Numbered from the stretch's first letter, positions 44,838 to 53,803 are shown. The stretch is 64,000 nt of DNA from Putridiphycobacter sp965230485 (GCA_965230485.1 CBDDLA010000001.1:2108001-2172000), one strand, 5' to 3'. A program made the numbers and translations. The notes: generated from the sequence alone by a model not told the origin.

Positions 44838-44845
44838 CAAATATA
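44838..44845 (-). promoter_or_regulatory. -7 element abutting the RidA start
   Basis: Minus-strand TATATTTG fits the consensus exactly; its G lies eight bases before the ATG. A transcript from it would start within a few bases of the ATG. No TTTG at a normal distance is clear. Confidence 0.5.
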
Positions 44846-44909
44846 ATACTTTGCCAAATAATATTGCTAATTTTAAGCTTTGATTAATCGCCCTAATTGA
44901 TTTATAGTT

Positions 44910-45350
44910 ATGAAAAGATCACAGATTCATATTGTCATTAATATTCTTTGTTTCATTACAATTCTTGTTTCACTTTTTTTTGGGATGAGCATTTTTAATG
45001 CTAATGAAAATTTGCATGTCACCCACTTAAATGAATATGACAATTACAGCTATTACAGCAAAGACGACATCCCTGTTTTAACAGCACAGGCAGTTATTAT
45101 TTCAAGTCTATTTTTAATCGTCGCTTTTGGCTTCCAAATCTATTCATACGTAAGAGCTATTAATCAAAACAATAAGATTATCATTTTTATCATGATGTTG
45201 ATCTATCCTATTTTATTCTTCTTTTCATTTTTCGTTATGGCTGATTTAGAAAACAGAGATTTTTATCATTTTGGAATGATTTGGGTGCTATTATCTCTCA
45301 CTTTAATTTTTGCCAACAGTATTGTTATTTTTTTAAAACAAATCTCTTAA
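44910..45350 (+). CDS. Four-helix membrane protein, unknown
   Basis: 146 residues. Four hydrophobic helices (about 8-28, 65-85, 90-110, 122-142) are separated by short loops; an acidic/Tyr-rich extracytoplasmic loop (NEYDNYSYYSKDD) follows the first. I recognise no family and no charged residue in the helices that would suggest transport. It is divergent from the RidA gene and convergent with the lipoprotein gene at 45359, eight bases away. Confidence 0.6.
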   Translation: MKRSQIHIVINILCFITILVSLFFGMSIFNANENLHVTHLNEYDNYSYYSKDDIPVLTAQAVIISSLFLIVAFGFQIYSYVRAINQNNKIIIFIMMLIYPILFFFSFFVMADLENRDFYHFGMIWVLLSLTLIFANSIVIFLKQIS

Positions 45351-45358
45351 CTAAAATA

Positions 45359-45889
45359 CTACTCTACATCATATAAATAGTCAAATGTGCCATCAGTGAC
45401 TGTAAAATTAATTGGGTCAGCGTTTGTATCGCCATCTGTCGATTTGAAATCAAAGGTTCCTTTAACTCTTTTTGCATCAAGGTCAACAAAAGTAATGTTT
45501 ATTGATCCTGACGCTGTATTTTCCAAAATTAATCCATTTTCGTCATTTGTATTATCAATCAAGTCAACATGTGTGTCGAGTCCATCAGTATCAAAACCTA
45601 CAGAATAAGTTCCTATTTTTAGATCATTTCTATTTATCCACATCTGTATGGTAATGCCTCCAAACGCTCCTTTTTTTCCTTGAAGTAAAATATATTCTTC
45701 TTCAGGATAATAAGTATAAATTGTTGTTGAGCTGGCCTCATTTTTTCCGAATGTGTTATTCAATTCGTGCAATACGCCATTAATTTTTGCCGTCATTGCA
45801 AATTCAGCTACTTCCTCCTCTACTTCTGGGTCTTCTTTTTTACAACTAATAACGGACAGTAGAATTAGCATGAGAAATAAAAATTTCAT
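45359..45889 (-). CDS. Hypothetical lipoprotein
   Basis: The ATG at 45887-45889 (176 residues) gives a lipoprotein signal (MKFLFLMLILLSVISC); the open frame runs ten residues further. The mature protein is acidic near its start (KKEDPEVEEEVAEF) and then a compact beta-sandwich (AKINGVLHELNNTFG, GGITIQMWINRNDL, ITFVDLDAKRVKGTFDFKS, NFTVTDGTFDYLYD). This layout, small-protein calycin or DUF6252-like, is common in Bacteroidota with unknown function; the family name is a guess. Confidence 0.68.
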   Translation of the reverse strand: MKFLFLMLILLSVISCKKEDPEVEEEVAEFAMTAKINGVLHELNNTFGKNEASSTTIYTYYPEEEYILLQGKKGAFGGITIQMWINRNDLKIGTYSVGFDTDGLDTHVDLIDNTNDENGLILENTASGSINITFVDLDAKRVKGTFDFKSTDGDTNADPINFTVTDGTFDYLYDVE

Positions 45890-46107
45890 CCATTTTAAAT
45901 TTAAATGTTGTTCTAGCATAGTATATTTTTTGATAAATCTACTGAAAATTATCGGAAGTATTTTTAAACGTTAATTTCTTTGAAACCAAATAAAAATTAA
46001 CACTTTTATAACATTTTTACCAATATAAGCAGCTGTTTACAAGTTAATTAATTTTTTGGCATACCCTTTGCAATTTTTCTTTCATGTTTAATTAAAAAAA
46101 TAAAATT

Positions 46108-46782
46108 ATGATCGCAAAAAAAACGCAAAAGGCGGATCTTGAACGGAAACGATTCGCCTTTTTTCAAATCGGACTTATTTTAGCTGGATCAATATGCCTA
46201 GCTGCATTCGAATTTGTAACTCCAAAGTTTACTAATGTTGAAAAACAGAATTTAGATGAACAAATTGTAAACTCTATTCCAGAAGTTCCATTAGAACTTA
46301 TGGCTAACACACAACCTAAGACTAAGAAAAATCCAATTATTACAAATGAAGTAAAACTCGTTATTGAATTGCCTCCAAAACAAAAACCGGCTAAAAAGGC
46401 ACAGCTAATAGACATAAACTTGAATGATATTCCAGATATATTTGGAGATGATACTTCGTCCAAATTTGAAATGCCAGATTTTGGTGATTGGGACATTGTA
46501 GATAAAATGCCCGAATTTCCTGGCAATTTAAGTGCCTGGATTGGAAAGAATATCCAACTTCCTAAATATGGATACCCTGCTTCAGGAACAGTATATGTTA
46601 GTTTTGTAGTCAGCAAAACTGGGGAAGTAACAAAAGTTAAGATTTCTAAAAGTCTTGACCCAGAGTATGACCAAGCTGCAATGGCCGTAGTTAAAAAAAT
46701 GCCCAAATGGAAACCTGGGGAACAATTTGGGAAGCCAGTAGCGGTGAATTATCATTTACCTATAAAGATACTAAATCGTTAA
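46108..46782 (+). CDS. Energy transducer TonB, second copy
   Basis: 224 residues. Cytoplasmic N-terminus with a basic stretch (KKTQKADLERKRF), one membrane helix (about 18-37), a spacer with Pro/Lys-rich segments (about 60-110) and a TonB C-terminal domain (about 140-224; GYPASGTVYVSFVVSKTGEVTKVKISKSLDPEYDQAAMAVVKKMPKWKPG), which is a more classical version than the glycine-rich copy at 4017. No ExbB or ExbD gene is beside it, so it must use another set. A terminator follows directly. Confidence 0.9.
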   Translation: MIAKKTQKADLERKRFAFFQIGLILAGSICLAAFEFVTPKFTNVEKQNLDEQIVNSIPEVPLELMANTQPKTKKNPIITNEVKLVIELPPKQKPAKKAQLIDINLNDIPDIFGDDTSSKFEMPDFGDWDIVDKMPEFPGNLSAWIGKNIQLPKYGYPASGTVYVSFVVSKTGEVTKVKISKSLDPEYDQAAMAVVKKMPKWKPGEQFGKPVAVNYHLPIKILNR

Positions 46783-46788
46783 ACATTA

Positions 46789-46823
46789 AAAACATCTGTA
46801 TTTGACAAATACAGATGTTTTTT
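46789..46823. terminator. Terminator between tonB and anmK
   Basis: AACATCTGTATTTG pairs with AAATACAGATGTT (13-bp stem, loop of about 4 bases), followed by TTTTTTT on the plus strand. The stop codon of anmK on the minus strand starts at 46823 in the T tract, so one hairpin can serve both convergent genes. Confidence 0.85.
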
Positions 46824-47878
46824 TATTCGATTACAATACCACTACAAGAATCCCTTACCGCACCCGTTACCGATTTTAGCACATTTATTCTATTGTTAAT
46901 CCTTAACCAGCCTAAAAATGCAAAAATTAAGGCTTCTTTAAACTCAATAAGTTCAACGCCAGGAATCACGATTTTTTGTTTGACTTTTGAAGACAATATT
47001 TCAATCAAAAAAGAATTGTAAACACCACCTCCTGTAATCAACACCTTTCCATTTCCAATATCCAATAAAACGTTAGCAATCTGTTGAGTAATATGCTCAA
47101 CTACTGTTCTTAATCTATCTTCAATAGAAATAATATTGTTCTTAATTAATGGTTTAACATGGCTAGCATACCATTCAACACCTATAGATTTAGGTCCTTT
47201 TTCGTTATAAAATGGTAAAGCATTAAGTTGATGAAGTAATTCTGTATTAATTTGTCCTTGTCGCGCCATTTGTCCTTTATCGTCATAAGGTAAATTAATT
47301 TCAGATGTAATATCAGACAAAATCATGTTGACAGGGCAAATATCATGAGCTAATCTGATATTATTTTTTTGAAATGAGATATTAGCTATTCCTCCAAAAT
47401 TAATACATGCGAGATACTCACTAAATAAATAGTGATCACCTATTGGAACAAGCGGAGCACCTTGTCCTTTCAGTGCAACATCTAACGATCTAAAATCATA
47501 AATGACAGGAATTCCTGTTTCGGAAAATATGTTATTTCCATCTCCAATCTGAAGGGTAAGTCCATTATCTGGTTGGTGAAAAACGGTGTGACCATGACTA
47601 GCAATATAATCTGGTGTTTCTTTGCAACCCTCTAAAAACGCAAGAACCAATTTACCGTAATAAATCCCCAACTCTATATTTAGTAAAGCTAAATCCTCAC
47701 TTTTTAGGTCAATCGCTCCTCGCAGTTTATCCTGCCAAAGATGCGGGTAATTAACTGATTCACATTTTAGTATTTGAAATGAATAATCATTATTTTCATT
47801 TCTAAATTTCACCAAACATAAATCAAGACCATCTAGAGAAGTGCCAGACATTAAACCTAAAACAACACCCGTTTTCAT
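46823..47878 (-). CDS. anmK: Anhydro-N-acetylmuramic acid kinase
   Basis: 351 residues. The ATP-site motif GLMSGTSLDGLDLCLV opens the protein, then the ASHGHTVFHQP strand with the catalytic aspartate/histidine region, GDGNNIFSETGIPVIYDFR and the C-terminal VLITGGGVYNSFLIEIL. The enzyme phosphorylates and opens 1,6-anhydro-MurNAc in peptidoglycan recycling. Length and motifs match the family; no murQ gene is in the window. It is convergent with the TonB gene. Confidence 0.93.
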   Translation of the reverse strand: MKTGVVLGLMSGTSLDGLDLCLVKFRNENNDYSFQILKCESVNYPHLWQDKLRGAIDLKSEDLALLNIELGIYYGKLVLAFLEGCKETPDYIASHGHTVFHQPDNGLTLQIGDGNNIFSETGIPVIYDFRSLDVALKGQGAPLVPIGDHYLFSEYLACINFGGIANISFQKNNIRLAHDICPVNMILSDITSEINLPYDDKGQMARQGQINTELLHQLNALPFYNEKGPKSIGVEWYASHVKPLIKNNIISIEDRLRTVVEHITQQIANVLLDIGNGKVLITGGGVYNSFLIEILSSKVKQKIVIPGVELIEFKEALIFAFLGWLRINNRINVLKSVTGAVRDSCSGIVIE

Positions 47879-47984
47879 GAACTGTAAAGTTAATTAATAT
47901 TTGAAATTGAGCCACTATGATGGCTCGGCAGTTACAACCAAATTTTATCATTTTAAAAATACCCCCTAAATAAATAAAAACCAT

Positions 47985-47992
47985 TATTTTTG
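47985..47992 (+). promoter_or_regulatory. -7 element of the acyl-CoA dehydrogenase gene
   Basis: TATTTTTG fits TAnnTTTG and lies 24 bases before the ATG at 48017. It makes the longer frame from 47990 implausible. The -33 region has no clear TTTG. Confidence 0.5.
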
Positions 47993-48016
47993 TATACTCG
48001 AAAAATAACAGACAGC

Positions 48017-49156
48017 ATGGACTTTAAATTAACAGAAGAACAATTAGCAGTAAGAGACGCTGCACGAGATTTTGCACAAAATGTTTTATTACCAGAAGTA
48101 ACAGATAGAGATAAGCATGCAAGATTTCCTAAAGAAGAAGTAAAGCAATTAGGAGAACTAGGATTTTTAGGAATGATGGTTGACCCTAAATATAATGGCG
48201 GTGGTATGGATACAGTATCCTATGTATTAGCCATGGAAGAAATTTCAAAAGTAGATGCTTCTACTTCTGTTGTGATGTCAGTTTGTAATTCTTTGGTAGC
48301 CTGGGGACTTGAAAGGTTTGGCTCTGAAGAACAAAAAGAAAAATATCTTATGCCTTTAGCAGGCGGACAAATAACTGGGGCATTCTGTTTATCAGAACCA
48401 GAAGCAGGATCTGATGCAACATCTCAAACCACTACTGCAATTGATAAAGGAGACCACTACTTATTAAATGGTACTAAAAACTGGATTACTAATGGCGGTA
48501 CTGCAGGCGTTTATATTGTAATGGCTCAAACCGATCGTGACAAAGGTCATAGAGGAATCAATGCCTTAATTGTTGAGCCAGGAATGGAAGGGTTTATTGT
48601 TGGTGAGAAAGAAGATAAAATGGGTATTCGGGGATCTGATACCCACACCTTATTATTTAATGATGTAAAAGTTCCTAAATCCAATAGAATTGGTGAAGAA
48701 GGCTTTGGGTTTAAATTTGCTATGCAAACGCTTGGGGGTGGTAGAATAGGTATCGCTTCACAGGCTTTAGGAATTGCAGCTGGTGCGCTTGAATTAGCCA
48801 CAAAGTATTCTAAGGAAAGAAAAACGTTTGGTAAGGAAATTTACAAACATCAAGCCATTGCTTTCAAATTAGCAGATATGGCCACGCAAGTTGAAGCGGC
48901 AAGATTAATGTGTTTAAAGGCTGCTGCTTTAAAAGATGCCGGAAAAGATTTTGAATTGGCTGCTTCAATGGCTAAATTATATGCTTCTAAAATCGCTCAG
49001 GAAGTTACAACAGAAGCGGTTCAAATTCATGGAGGATATGGCTATGTAAGGGAATACCATGTTGAAAGAATGATGAGGGATGCAAAAATCACTCAAATTT
49101 ACGAAGGCACTTCTGAAATTCAAAAAGTAGTTATTTCAAGGGCTTTGTTGAAGTAA
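48017..49156 (+). CDS. Acyl-CoA dehydrogenase
   Basis: Start at the ATG at 48017 (379 residues), typical for short-chain (butyryl/isobutyryl type) enzymes. FAD-binding and active-site motifs are present: AFCLSEPEAGSD, NGTKNWITNGG, KEDKMGIRGSDTHTL, the catalytic glutamate in QIYEGTSEIQKVVISR, and QIHGGYGYVREYHVERMMRDAKI. The enzyme removes two hydrogens from an acyl-CoA in beta-oxidation or branched-chain amino acid breakdown; electrons go to ETF, whose genes are not here. A small hairpin follows. Confidence 0.93.
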   Translation: MDFKLTEEQLAVRDAARDFAQNVLLPEVTDRDKHARFPKEEVKQLGELGFLGMMVDPKYNGGGMDTVSYVLAMEEISKVDASTSVVMSVCNSLVAWGLERFGSEEQKEKYLMPLAGGQITGAFCLSEPEAGSDATSQTTTAIDKGDHYLLNGTKNWITNGGTAGVYIVMAQTDRDKGHRGINALIVEPGMEGFIVGEKEDKMGIRGSDTHTLLFNDVKVPKSNRIGEEGFGFKFAMQTLGGGRIGIASQALGIAAGALELATKYSKERKTFGKEIYKHQAIAFKLADMATQVEAARLMCLKAAALKDAGKDFELAASMAKLYASKIAQEVTTEAVQIHGGYGYVREYHVERMMRDAKITQIYEGTSEIQKVVISRALLK

Positions 49157-49183
49157 ACTCTATACTAAATGGTATTAGAATCC

Positions 49184-49206
49184 ACCAGCCAACTGGTAGT
49201 TTTTTG
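49184..49206 (+). terminator. Possible terminator of the acyl-CoA dehydrogenase gene
   Basis: ACCAG pairs with CTGGT around a 4-base loop, then TTTTTT follows, 27 bases after the stop codon. The stem is short, so confidence is moderate. Confidence 0.45.
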
Positions 49207-49307
49207 TACATATTTTAGATAGGAATACTAGTTTAGCTCATGCACAATAGGGAACAATAAAATGAACTAAGCTCGCAAAATGAATATTCTGATTTTAAAA
49301 ATTGCTT

Positions 49308-49315
49308 TAATTTTG
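49308..49315 (+). promoter_or_regulatory. -7 element of the DUF983-thioredoxin pair
   Basis: TAATTTTG fits the consensus and lies 15 bases before the ATG at 49331. No strong -33 element is visible. Confidence 0.45.
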
Positions 49316-49330
49316 TAAAAAAGTGAATTC

Positions 49331-49726
49331 ATGTTAGAATCTGTTAAAGGCTCAAAGTTATATAGCATCATTAATCAAAAATGTCCAGTTTGTCAAGAGG
49401 GAGATTATTATGTTTCAAAAAAAGCATACGACATAAAGCAATTTGATAAAACTCATGAATACTGTAGCCATTGTAATCATAAATTTGAAATTGAAAATGG
49501 CTTTTTTTACGGGGCCATGTATGTCAGTTACGGTATTGCCGTAGGTATTGCTGTTTCATTATTTATGGGAACTTATGTGCTATTTCCTGAGACACCATAT
49601 TATATTTATATTGTTATCATCATTATCGGACTTATTGTATCAATGCCTATTTCATTCAGGTATAGCCGTATCATTTGGATGAATTTATTTTCTGCATACG
49701 GAAAAAAAGACATCTTTAATCAATAA
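49331..49726 (+). CDS. DUF983 membrane protein
   Basis: 131 residues. Two CxxC-type knuckles (QKCPVCQEGDYY and YCSHCNHKF) at about 19-24 and 48-53 form a zinc-ribbon at the cytoplasmic N-terminus, followed by two membrane helices (about 65-85, 92-112), the usual DUF983 arrangement. The function is unknown. The thioredoxin-like gene starts two bases after its stop, so the pair is an operon; a link to thiol redox chemistry is a reasonable inference. Confidence 0.82.
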   Translation: MLESVKGSKLYSIINQKCPVCQEGDYYVSKKAYDIKQFDKTHEYCSHCNHKFEIENGFFYGAMYVSYGIAVGIAVSLFMGTYVLFPETPYYIYIVIIIIGLIVSMPISFRYSRIIWMNLFSAYGKKDIFNQ

Positions 49727-49728
49727 AC

Positions 49729-50028
49729 ATGAGCAAGTTTGGAGATTTAATCAAAAGTACCCCATTGGTTTTAGTCGATTTCTCTGCCACATGGTGTGGA
49801 CCATGCCAACAATTAACTCCTATTCTAGAGGCAGTTTCAAAAAGGATGAGTTCGAAAGTGAGGATTTTAAAAATTGATGTTGATAAAAACCAAGGTATTG
49901 CCAATAAAATGAACGTTCGTGGTGTACCCACTATGATTCTTTATCAAAATGGTCAACAAGTCTGGCGACAATCTGGTGTGATTCCGGAAAATGAACTGGT
50001 CAAGTTAATAGAGCATTACGCAATATAA
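49729..50028 (+). CDS. Thioredoxin
   Basis: 99 residues with the redox motif WCGPC (22-26), the VDFSATWCGPC strand, an ILKIDVDKNQGIANKMNVRGVPTMIL segment with the cis-Pro, and no signal peptide, so a cytoplasmic thioredoxin-fold disulfide reductase. It is a little shorter than the E. coli protein (108). It immediately follows the DUF983 gene and is convergent with the gene at 50039. Confidence 0.92.
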   Translation: MSKFGDLIKSTPLVLVDFSATWCGPCQQLTPILEAVSKRMSSKVRILKIDVDKNQGIANKMNVRGVPTMILYQNGQQVWRQSGVIPENELVKLIEHYAI

Positions 50029-50038
50029 AACATTTACA

Positions 50039-50524
50039 CTATTTGATTCGTTTAAAATAAAATCTTGTTAGAAATATTCCGTTCAAATCATCTTCTCCAC
50101 CAACAGATTCAACTCCAGAAACTATATTGATAATCTCCCAACCTTCATTAAGCATAGTGTTTACTTTACTATTAATGACGGCATCATTCGCCGCAATATT
50201 TTGAAATCTAATTCCTCCAATATTAAAGAAGTTCAGCAGTTTTGTTTCTTCATAGTTAAAGACACGTATATCTCCTCTATTCGACTTGTTTCTTGATCGA
50301 TCGTCAAAGGTTTTAACTGTTGTAAATTCCTTATAATCTCTTTGTTCCAAAGAATTAATAATTCTAGACCTTCCAATGCCGTTAGGTACAATAGACTCAA
50401 TTATTGTAAAAGAGGTAAATTCATATTCTTGAGCTTGAGAAGCCTCATTACCATTTGTAAAAGAGAACAGAGCGATTAATACAATAAAAATTGCCGCTAA
50501 ATTAAGGACGCTGTTATTTTTCAT
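50039..50524 (-). CDS. Secreted protein of unknown function
   Basis: 161 residues with a signal or anchor helix (about 5-23) followed by a globular domain. The final part (MLNEGWEIINIVSGVESVGGEDDLNGIFLTRFYFKRIK) resembles DUF4177-type sequences, which are short alpha/beta folds of unknown function. It is the divergent neighbour of the radical SAM gene across a 150-base gap and is convergent with thioredoxin. Low certainty on any role. Confidence 0.6.
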   Translation of the reverse strand: MKNNSVLNLAAIFIVLIALFSFTNGNEASQAQEYEFTSFTIIESIVPNGIGRSRIINSLEQRDYKEFTTVKTFDDRSRNKSNRGDIRVFNYEETKLLNFFNIGGIRFQNIAANDAVINSKVNTMLNEGWEIINIVSGVESVGGEDDLNGIFLTRFYFKRIK

Positions 50525-50674
50525 ATTTTATTTTTTAATGTAAATAATTATTTGTTTACTGATTCACTAAATAAAGTCAGTTTTATAAATGTCGTTTTAT
50601 TTTTTGTATACCCCCATTACGATTTCAAGATTTTAAATTTAAAAATTGTAATTTAGGGGTCAATTAAGAAACCA

Positions 50675-51688
50675 TTGGCGAACAAAAAAATAGCTTTACT
50701 TAAAACCCTGTCGATATATCGGTTATGGAACTTCTTTTTGTTAAAGTTATCATATCAGATTTCTATTTTATTCAAGAAGCCAATTCATTGGGGTTATCCG
50801 ATTGCCATTTCAATTGAACCTACCACCGCTTGCAATTTAAAATGCCCAGAATGCCCAAGTGGATTACGACAATTTACTAGACCTACAGGTAATTTAAAAA
50901 CAGATGTGAATGATACCATTTTAAAATCGTTAGGTAGGCATCTACAATACATCAACTATTATTTTCAAGGGGAACCCTTCATTAATCCTCAATTTTTAGA
51001 TTTTGTTAAAGCAGCTAGGAAAGAGAATATTTATGTCCTCACCTCTACAAATGCTCATTTTATGTCCAAAAAAACGGCCGAAAAAGTGGTTGCTTCGGGT
51101 TTGAGTGAGTTAATTATCTCAGTTGACGGCACAACTCAAGAAACTTATGAGAATTACAGAGTTGAAGGGAAGCTAGACACCGTTTTAAGTGGCTTAACTG
51201 CCATAAAAGAGGCTAAGGAAAAGGCAAAATCTCAATTCCCAATTGTAACTATTCAATTTTTAGTCACTGCACAAAACGAGCACCAAATTCCTGAAGTACA
51301 ATCGTGGGTAAAAAAATATGGCGCCGATAATCTGAATTTAAAAACCATTCAGGTTTACAATTACGAAAATGGTAATAAGCTATTACCCAAAAATGAAGAC
51401 TATTCACGTTATAAAAAGGGCACTGATGGTAAATATGTGCTTAAAAATAAAATGAGCAACTACTGCTGGAGAATGTGGACTACTTGTGTATTCACCTGGG
51501 ATGGTAGTATTGTACCATGTTGCTTTGATAAAGATGCAAAATATAAAATGGGTAATATTTCTAAAGCAGAATTTAAGCATATATGGAAAGATGGTTTGTA
51601 TACCGATTTCCGCCAAAAAATTCTAAAACAACGTGCTGATATTGATATTTGTAAAAACTGCTCTGAAGGATCTAAGATTTGGGTTTAA
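50675..51688 (+). CDS. Radical SAM / SPASM domain protein
   Basis: 337 residues from a TTG start (no earlier usable ATG; the first ATG is near residue 130). The radical SAM cluster motif is CxxxCxxC in CNLKCPEC, with SIEPTTACNLKCPECPSGLRQF. The C-terminal SPASM region (about 262-337) has several cysteines: NYCWRMWTTCVF, VPCCFDKDAKY and ICKNCSEG, which bind a second [4Fe-4S] cluster. Members modify peptides, proteins or nucleotides by radical chemistry. No short precursor peptide gene is recognisable beside it, so the substrate is unknown. Confidence 0.85.
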   Translation: MANKKIALLKTLSIYRLWNFFLLKLSYQISILFKKPIHWGYPIAISIEPTTACNLKCPECPSGLRQFTRPTGNLKTDVNDTILKSLGRHLQYINYYFQGEPFINPQFLDFVKAARKENIYVLTSTNAHFMSKKTAEKVVASGLSELIISVDGTTQETYENYRVEGKLDTVLSGLTAIKEAKEKAKSQFPIVTIQFLVTAQNEHQIPEVQSWVKKYGADNLNLKTIQVYNYENGNKLLPKNEDYSRYKKGTDGKYVLKNKMSNYCWRMWTTCVFTWDGSIVPCCFDKDAKYKMGNISKAEFKHIWKDGLYTDFRQKILKQRADIDICKNCSEGSKIWV

Positions 51689-51729
51689 AAAACTACTTAT
51701 AAATGAAGAAATTCCAATAAGGTAAGCAA

Positions 51730-52365
51730 TTACTGCTTCACTAGATTAAAATCAAACTCCTCACTTGAGTCGGGCAATTTGAACTTCAAAAAAATACGAC
51801 CATTTTTGCTTATGTTCAGTTTCAAGCTACAATCTGAATTTTCATATCTCATTAAGATCGCTCCTGTTTTAGTAGAAAAATCTTCCCAATCTTCCAACCT
51901 ATCCTCTATTCTTTGACCGTATTTTGAAAAAATCCCAACAACCCTTGCTATTTCTTCAGGGCTTCCTTCATTAAGCTCTATTCCAACATGATAGTACCTT
52001 CCTTTTTTTATCCATTTAGATAAACCGAAAATAACACTTACATTTTGTTCTTTTGTGTCTTTGACTATTTTTGAAAGACTTCCTAATTCACTATTAGGAT
52101 CAACTCTGGCATCAAATAATCTTTTCCAATGGCTTTTTGCCACCTCCTTGATAAAAGTTTTGCCATATATACCAATAGCTAGAGCTAATAGCAAACACCA
52201 TGAATCTGCAGACATCAATATGTGCAATGTATCATTTGGACCGGCTAAATCAGCCATTTTTTTTACCTCAGGCTTTTTATTCGTTATTACCTGTAGTATA
52301 TCTACAATTTCATCTCGTGATTTTTTGGGAGTTCCATGAGCAATTCCAATTATACTTTTATCCAT
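51730..52365 (-). CDS. Hypothetical protein
   Basis: 211 residues, no family recognised. It opens with KSIIGIAHGTPKKSRDEIVDILQVITNKKPEVKK, has a partly hydrophobic patch (about 50-70; SADSWCLLLALAIGIYGKTFI) and a lysine-rich soluble middle, ending in a beta-rich segment (AILMRYENSDCSLKLNISKNGRIFLKFKLPDS). It might be a peripheral membrane protein. It begins 14 bases after the stop of the epimerase-like gene on the same strand, so it is probably the distal gene of the isopentenyl isomerase operon. Confidence 0.6.
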   Translation of the reverse strand: MDKSIIGIAHGTPKKSRDEIVDILQVITNKKPEVKKMADLAGPNDTLHILMSADSWCLLLALAIGIYGKTFIKEVAKSHWKRLFDARVDPNSELGSLSKIVKDTKEQNVSVIFGLSKWIKKGRYYHVGIELNEGSPEEIARVVGIFSKYGQRIEDRLEDWEDFSTKTGAILMRYENSDCSLKLNISKNGRIFLKFKLPDSSEEFDFNLVKQ

Positions 52366-52379
52366 ATTATTAACTGGTT

Positions 52380-53294
52380 TTAAACTAAATCTTTTACTGC
52401 ATTTTCAATTATATCAAACTTAGGTTCAAAACCTGAATCCAACATTTTTTGATTTGAAACCATGACGCCATCAGTCAGTAGTGTGCTCATTTCTCCAAAA
52501 ATAAGCCTAGCCATTAATTTCGGAGCTTTTAGAATTAGGAACTTTTTATTAGATCCTTTTTTGAATGACTTTAAAAATGTTAGATGCGTTTCATTTTCAC
52601 ATATTCCAGCATTGTAAGCACCATTCATTGAGCTATTCTCAAGTGCATAAATAAAAAAATCACATAAATCATCAATGTGAATCCATGACAAAAACTGGTT
52701 TCCTGAGCCAAAAATTCCAGCTACAAATACATTAGTAGTTGCTGTAAACTTCTGCAAAAAACTTTTCTTTTTTGCTAAAACAACACCTGTCCGCATGGTT
52801 AAAACTCTTTCAGCAATATCGGTCATTGAAAAAGCCTGTTCCTCCCAAAGCTTACACAAATTTTGCACAAAATTAGTTCCAACTGAATCCGACTCAACAT
52901 ATTGTTTGGTTTCAGAATTGTCATAATAATTCACTCCAGAAGCTGAAATATATACCGGGACTTTAATCTTAAGGTTTTTTAGAGTTTCCTGTAAAAATTC
53001 TGCAGGTTTAATTCGACTGTCAATCAATTCTTTTTTCCTATTTTGATTCCATCTTTTATCCGCAATGCCTGCTCCGGTTAAATTAATAATACCGTCTATT
53101 ATTTTCTCATCAGACTTAACATAAAAAGCACTTTTGTCAATGCTGTGACCAATTGACCATTTAAAATATTTTATCTGTGCGGTATCTGCTCTATCTTGTC
53201 GGGTTAAAATATGAACTACATGACCTTGACTATTCAAAATATGAGTAAGTCGTTGTCCGATAAGACCTGTTCCCCCTGCAATTAAAATGGTCAT
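52380..53294 (-). CDS. TIGR01777 family NAD-dependent epimerase-like protein
   Basis: 304 residues with a short-chain-dehydrogenase-type Rossmann start (TILIAGGTGLIGQRLTHIL) and the TIGR01777 signature strands (GIINLTGAGIADKRW, PVYISASGVNYY, LTMRTGVVLA, FLSWIHIDDLCDFFIYAL, AYNAGICENETHLTF). The family (SulA/YfcH-like) has no firm substrate. It overlaps the isopentenyl diphosphate isomerase gene by four bases, so the two are translationally coupled. A link to isoprenoid chemistry is only suggested by this overlap. Confidence 0.87.
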   Translation of the reverse strand: MTILIAGGTGLIGQRLTHILNSQGHVVHILTRQDRADTAQIKYFKWSIGHSIDKSAFYVKSDEKIIDGIINLTGAGIADKRWNQNRKKELIDSRIKPAEFLQETLKNLKIKVPVYISASGVNYYDNSETKQYVESDSVGTNFVQNLCKLWEEQAFSMTDIAERVLTMRTGVVLAKKKSFLQKFTATTNVFVAGIFGSGNQFLSWIHIDDLCDFFIYALENSSMNGAYNAGICENETHLTFLKSFKKGSNKKFLILKAPKLMARLIFGEMSTLLTDGVMVSNQKMLDSGFEPKFDIIENAVKDLV

Positions 53295-53803
53295 GATTGA
53301 TAGTTTTTAAGCACTTTTTTAAAGCATATTTTAAACCACTCTGTAAAGTGTTCTGGATGCTTATTAATTTGTTCTTCAATGTATTTTGGTAAAAGATACT
53401 GATAATCCTCAACTTCACTTGGGTTGAGGATTGGAGGCTCATCAGTTGTCCCAATGAATACATGATCTAATTCATGTTCATTCATCCCCTGGTCAAGCTT
53501 CACATTATAAATAAACTGGAAGGCATGTGTTAGATCGGTAGTCATACCCATTTCTTCTTTTAGCCTTCTATTCGCAGCCTCAATTGTGCTTTCATTATGT
53601 CTGGGATGGCTACAACATGTATTCGTCCATAAGCCTGGAGAGTGATATTTGCTAGATGCTCGTTTTTGAAGAAGCATCTCTCCTTTAGAATTGAAGATAA
53701 ATACTGAAAATGCACGGTGAAGTGCTCCTTTTTGATGCGCTTCCATCTTTTCCATTAGACCAATTTCTTGATCATCTTCTGAAACTAGTACAACGTACTC
53801 CAT
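53291..53803 (-). CDS. idi: Isopentenyl-diphosphate delta-isomerase, type 1
   Basis: 170 residues, a Nudix-fold isomerase. It interconverts isopentenyl and dimethylallyl diphosphate for isoprenoids such as quinones, carotenoids and undecaprenyl phosphate. The motifs are LWTNTCCSHPRHNES with the active-site cysteine and EANRRLKEEMGM with the metal-binding glutamates, preceded by LLQKRASSKYHSPG. Length fits the type 1 family. It is the first gene of a three-gene run (idi, TIGR01777 protein, hypothetical). Terpene biosynthesis genes are not in the window. Confidence 0.93.
   Translation of the reverse strand: MEYVVLVSEDDQEIGLMEKMEAHQKGALHRAFSVFIFNSKGEMLLQKRASSKYHSPGLWTNTCCSHPRHNESTIEAANRRLKEEMGMTTDLTHAFQFIYNVKLDQGMNEHELDHVFIGTTDEPPILNPSEVEDYQYLLPKYIEEQINKHPEHFTEWFKICFKKVLKNYQS

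Noticed and set aside
46164..46706. 180-codon open frame opposite the TonB gene at 46108
   Set aside because: It lies wholly inside a clear TonB gene, starts mid-gene and has no family features; it is a shadow frame.
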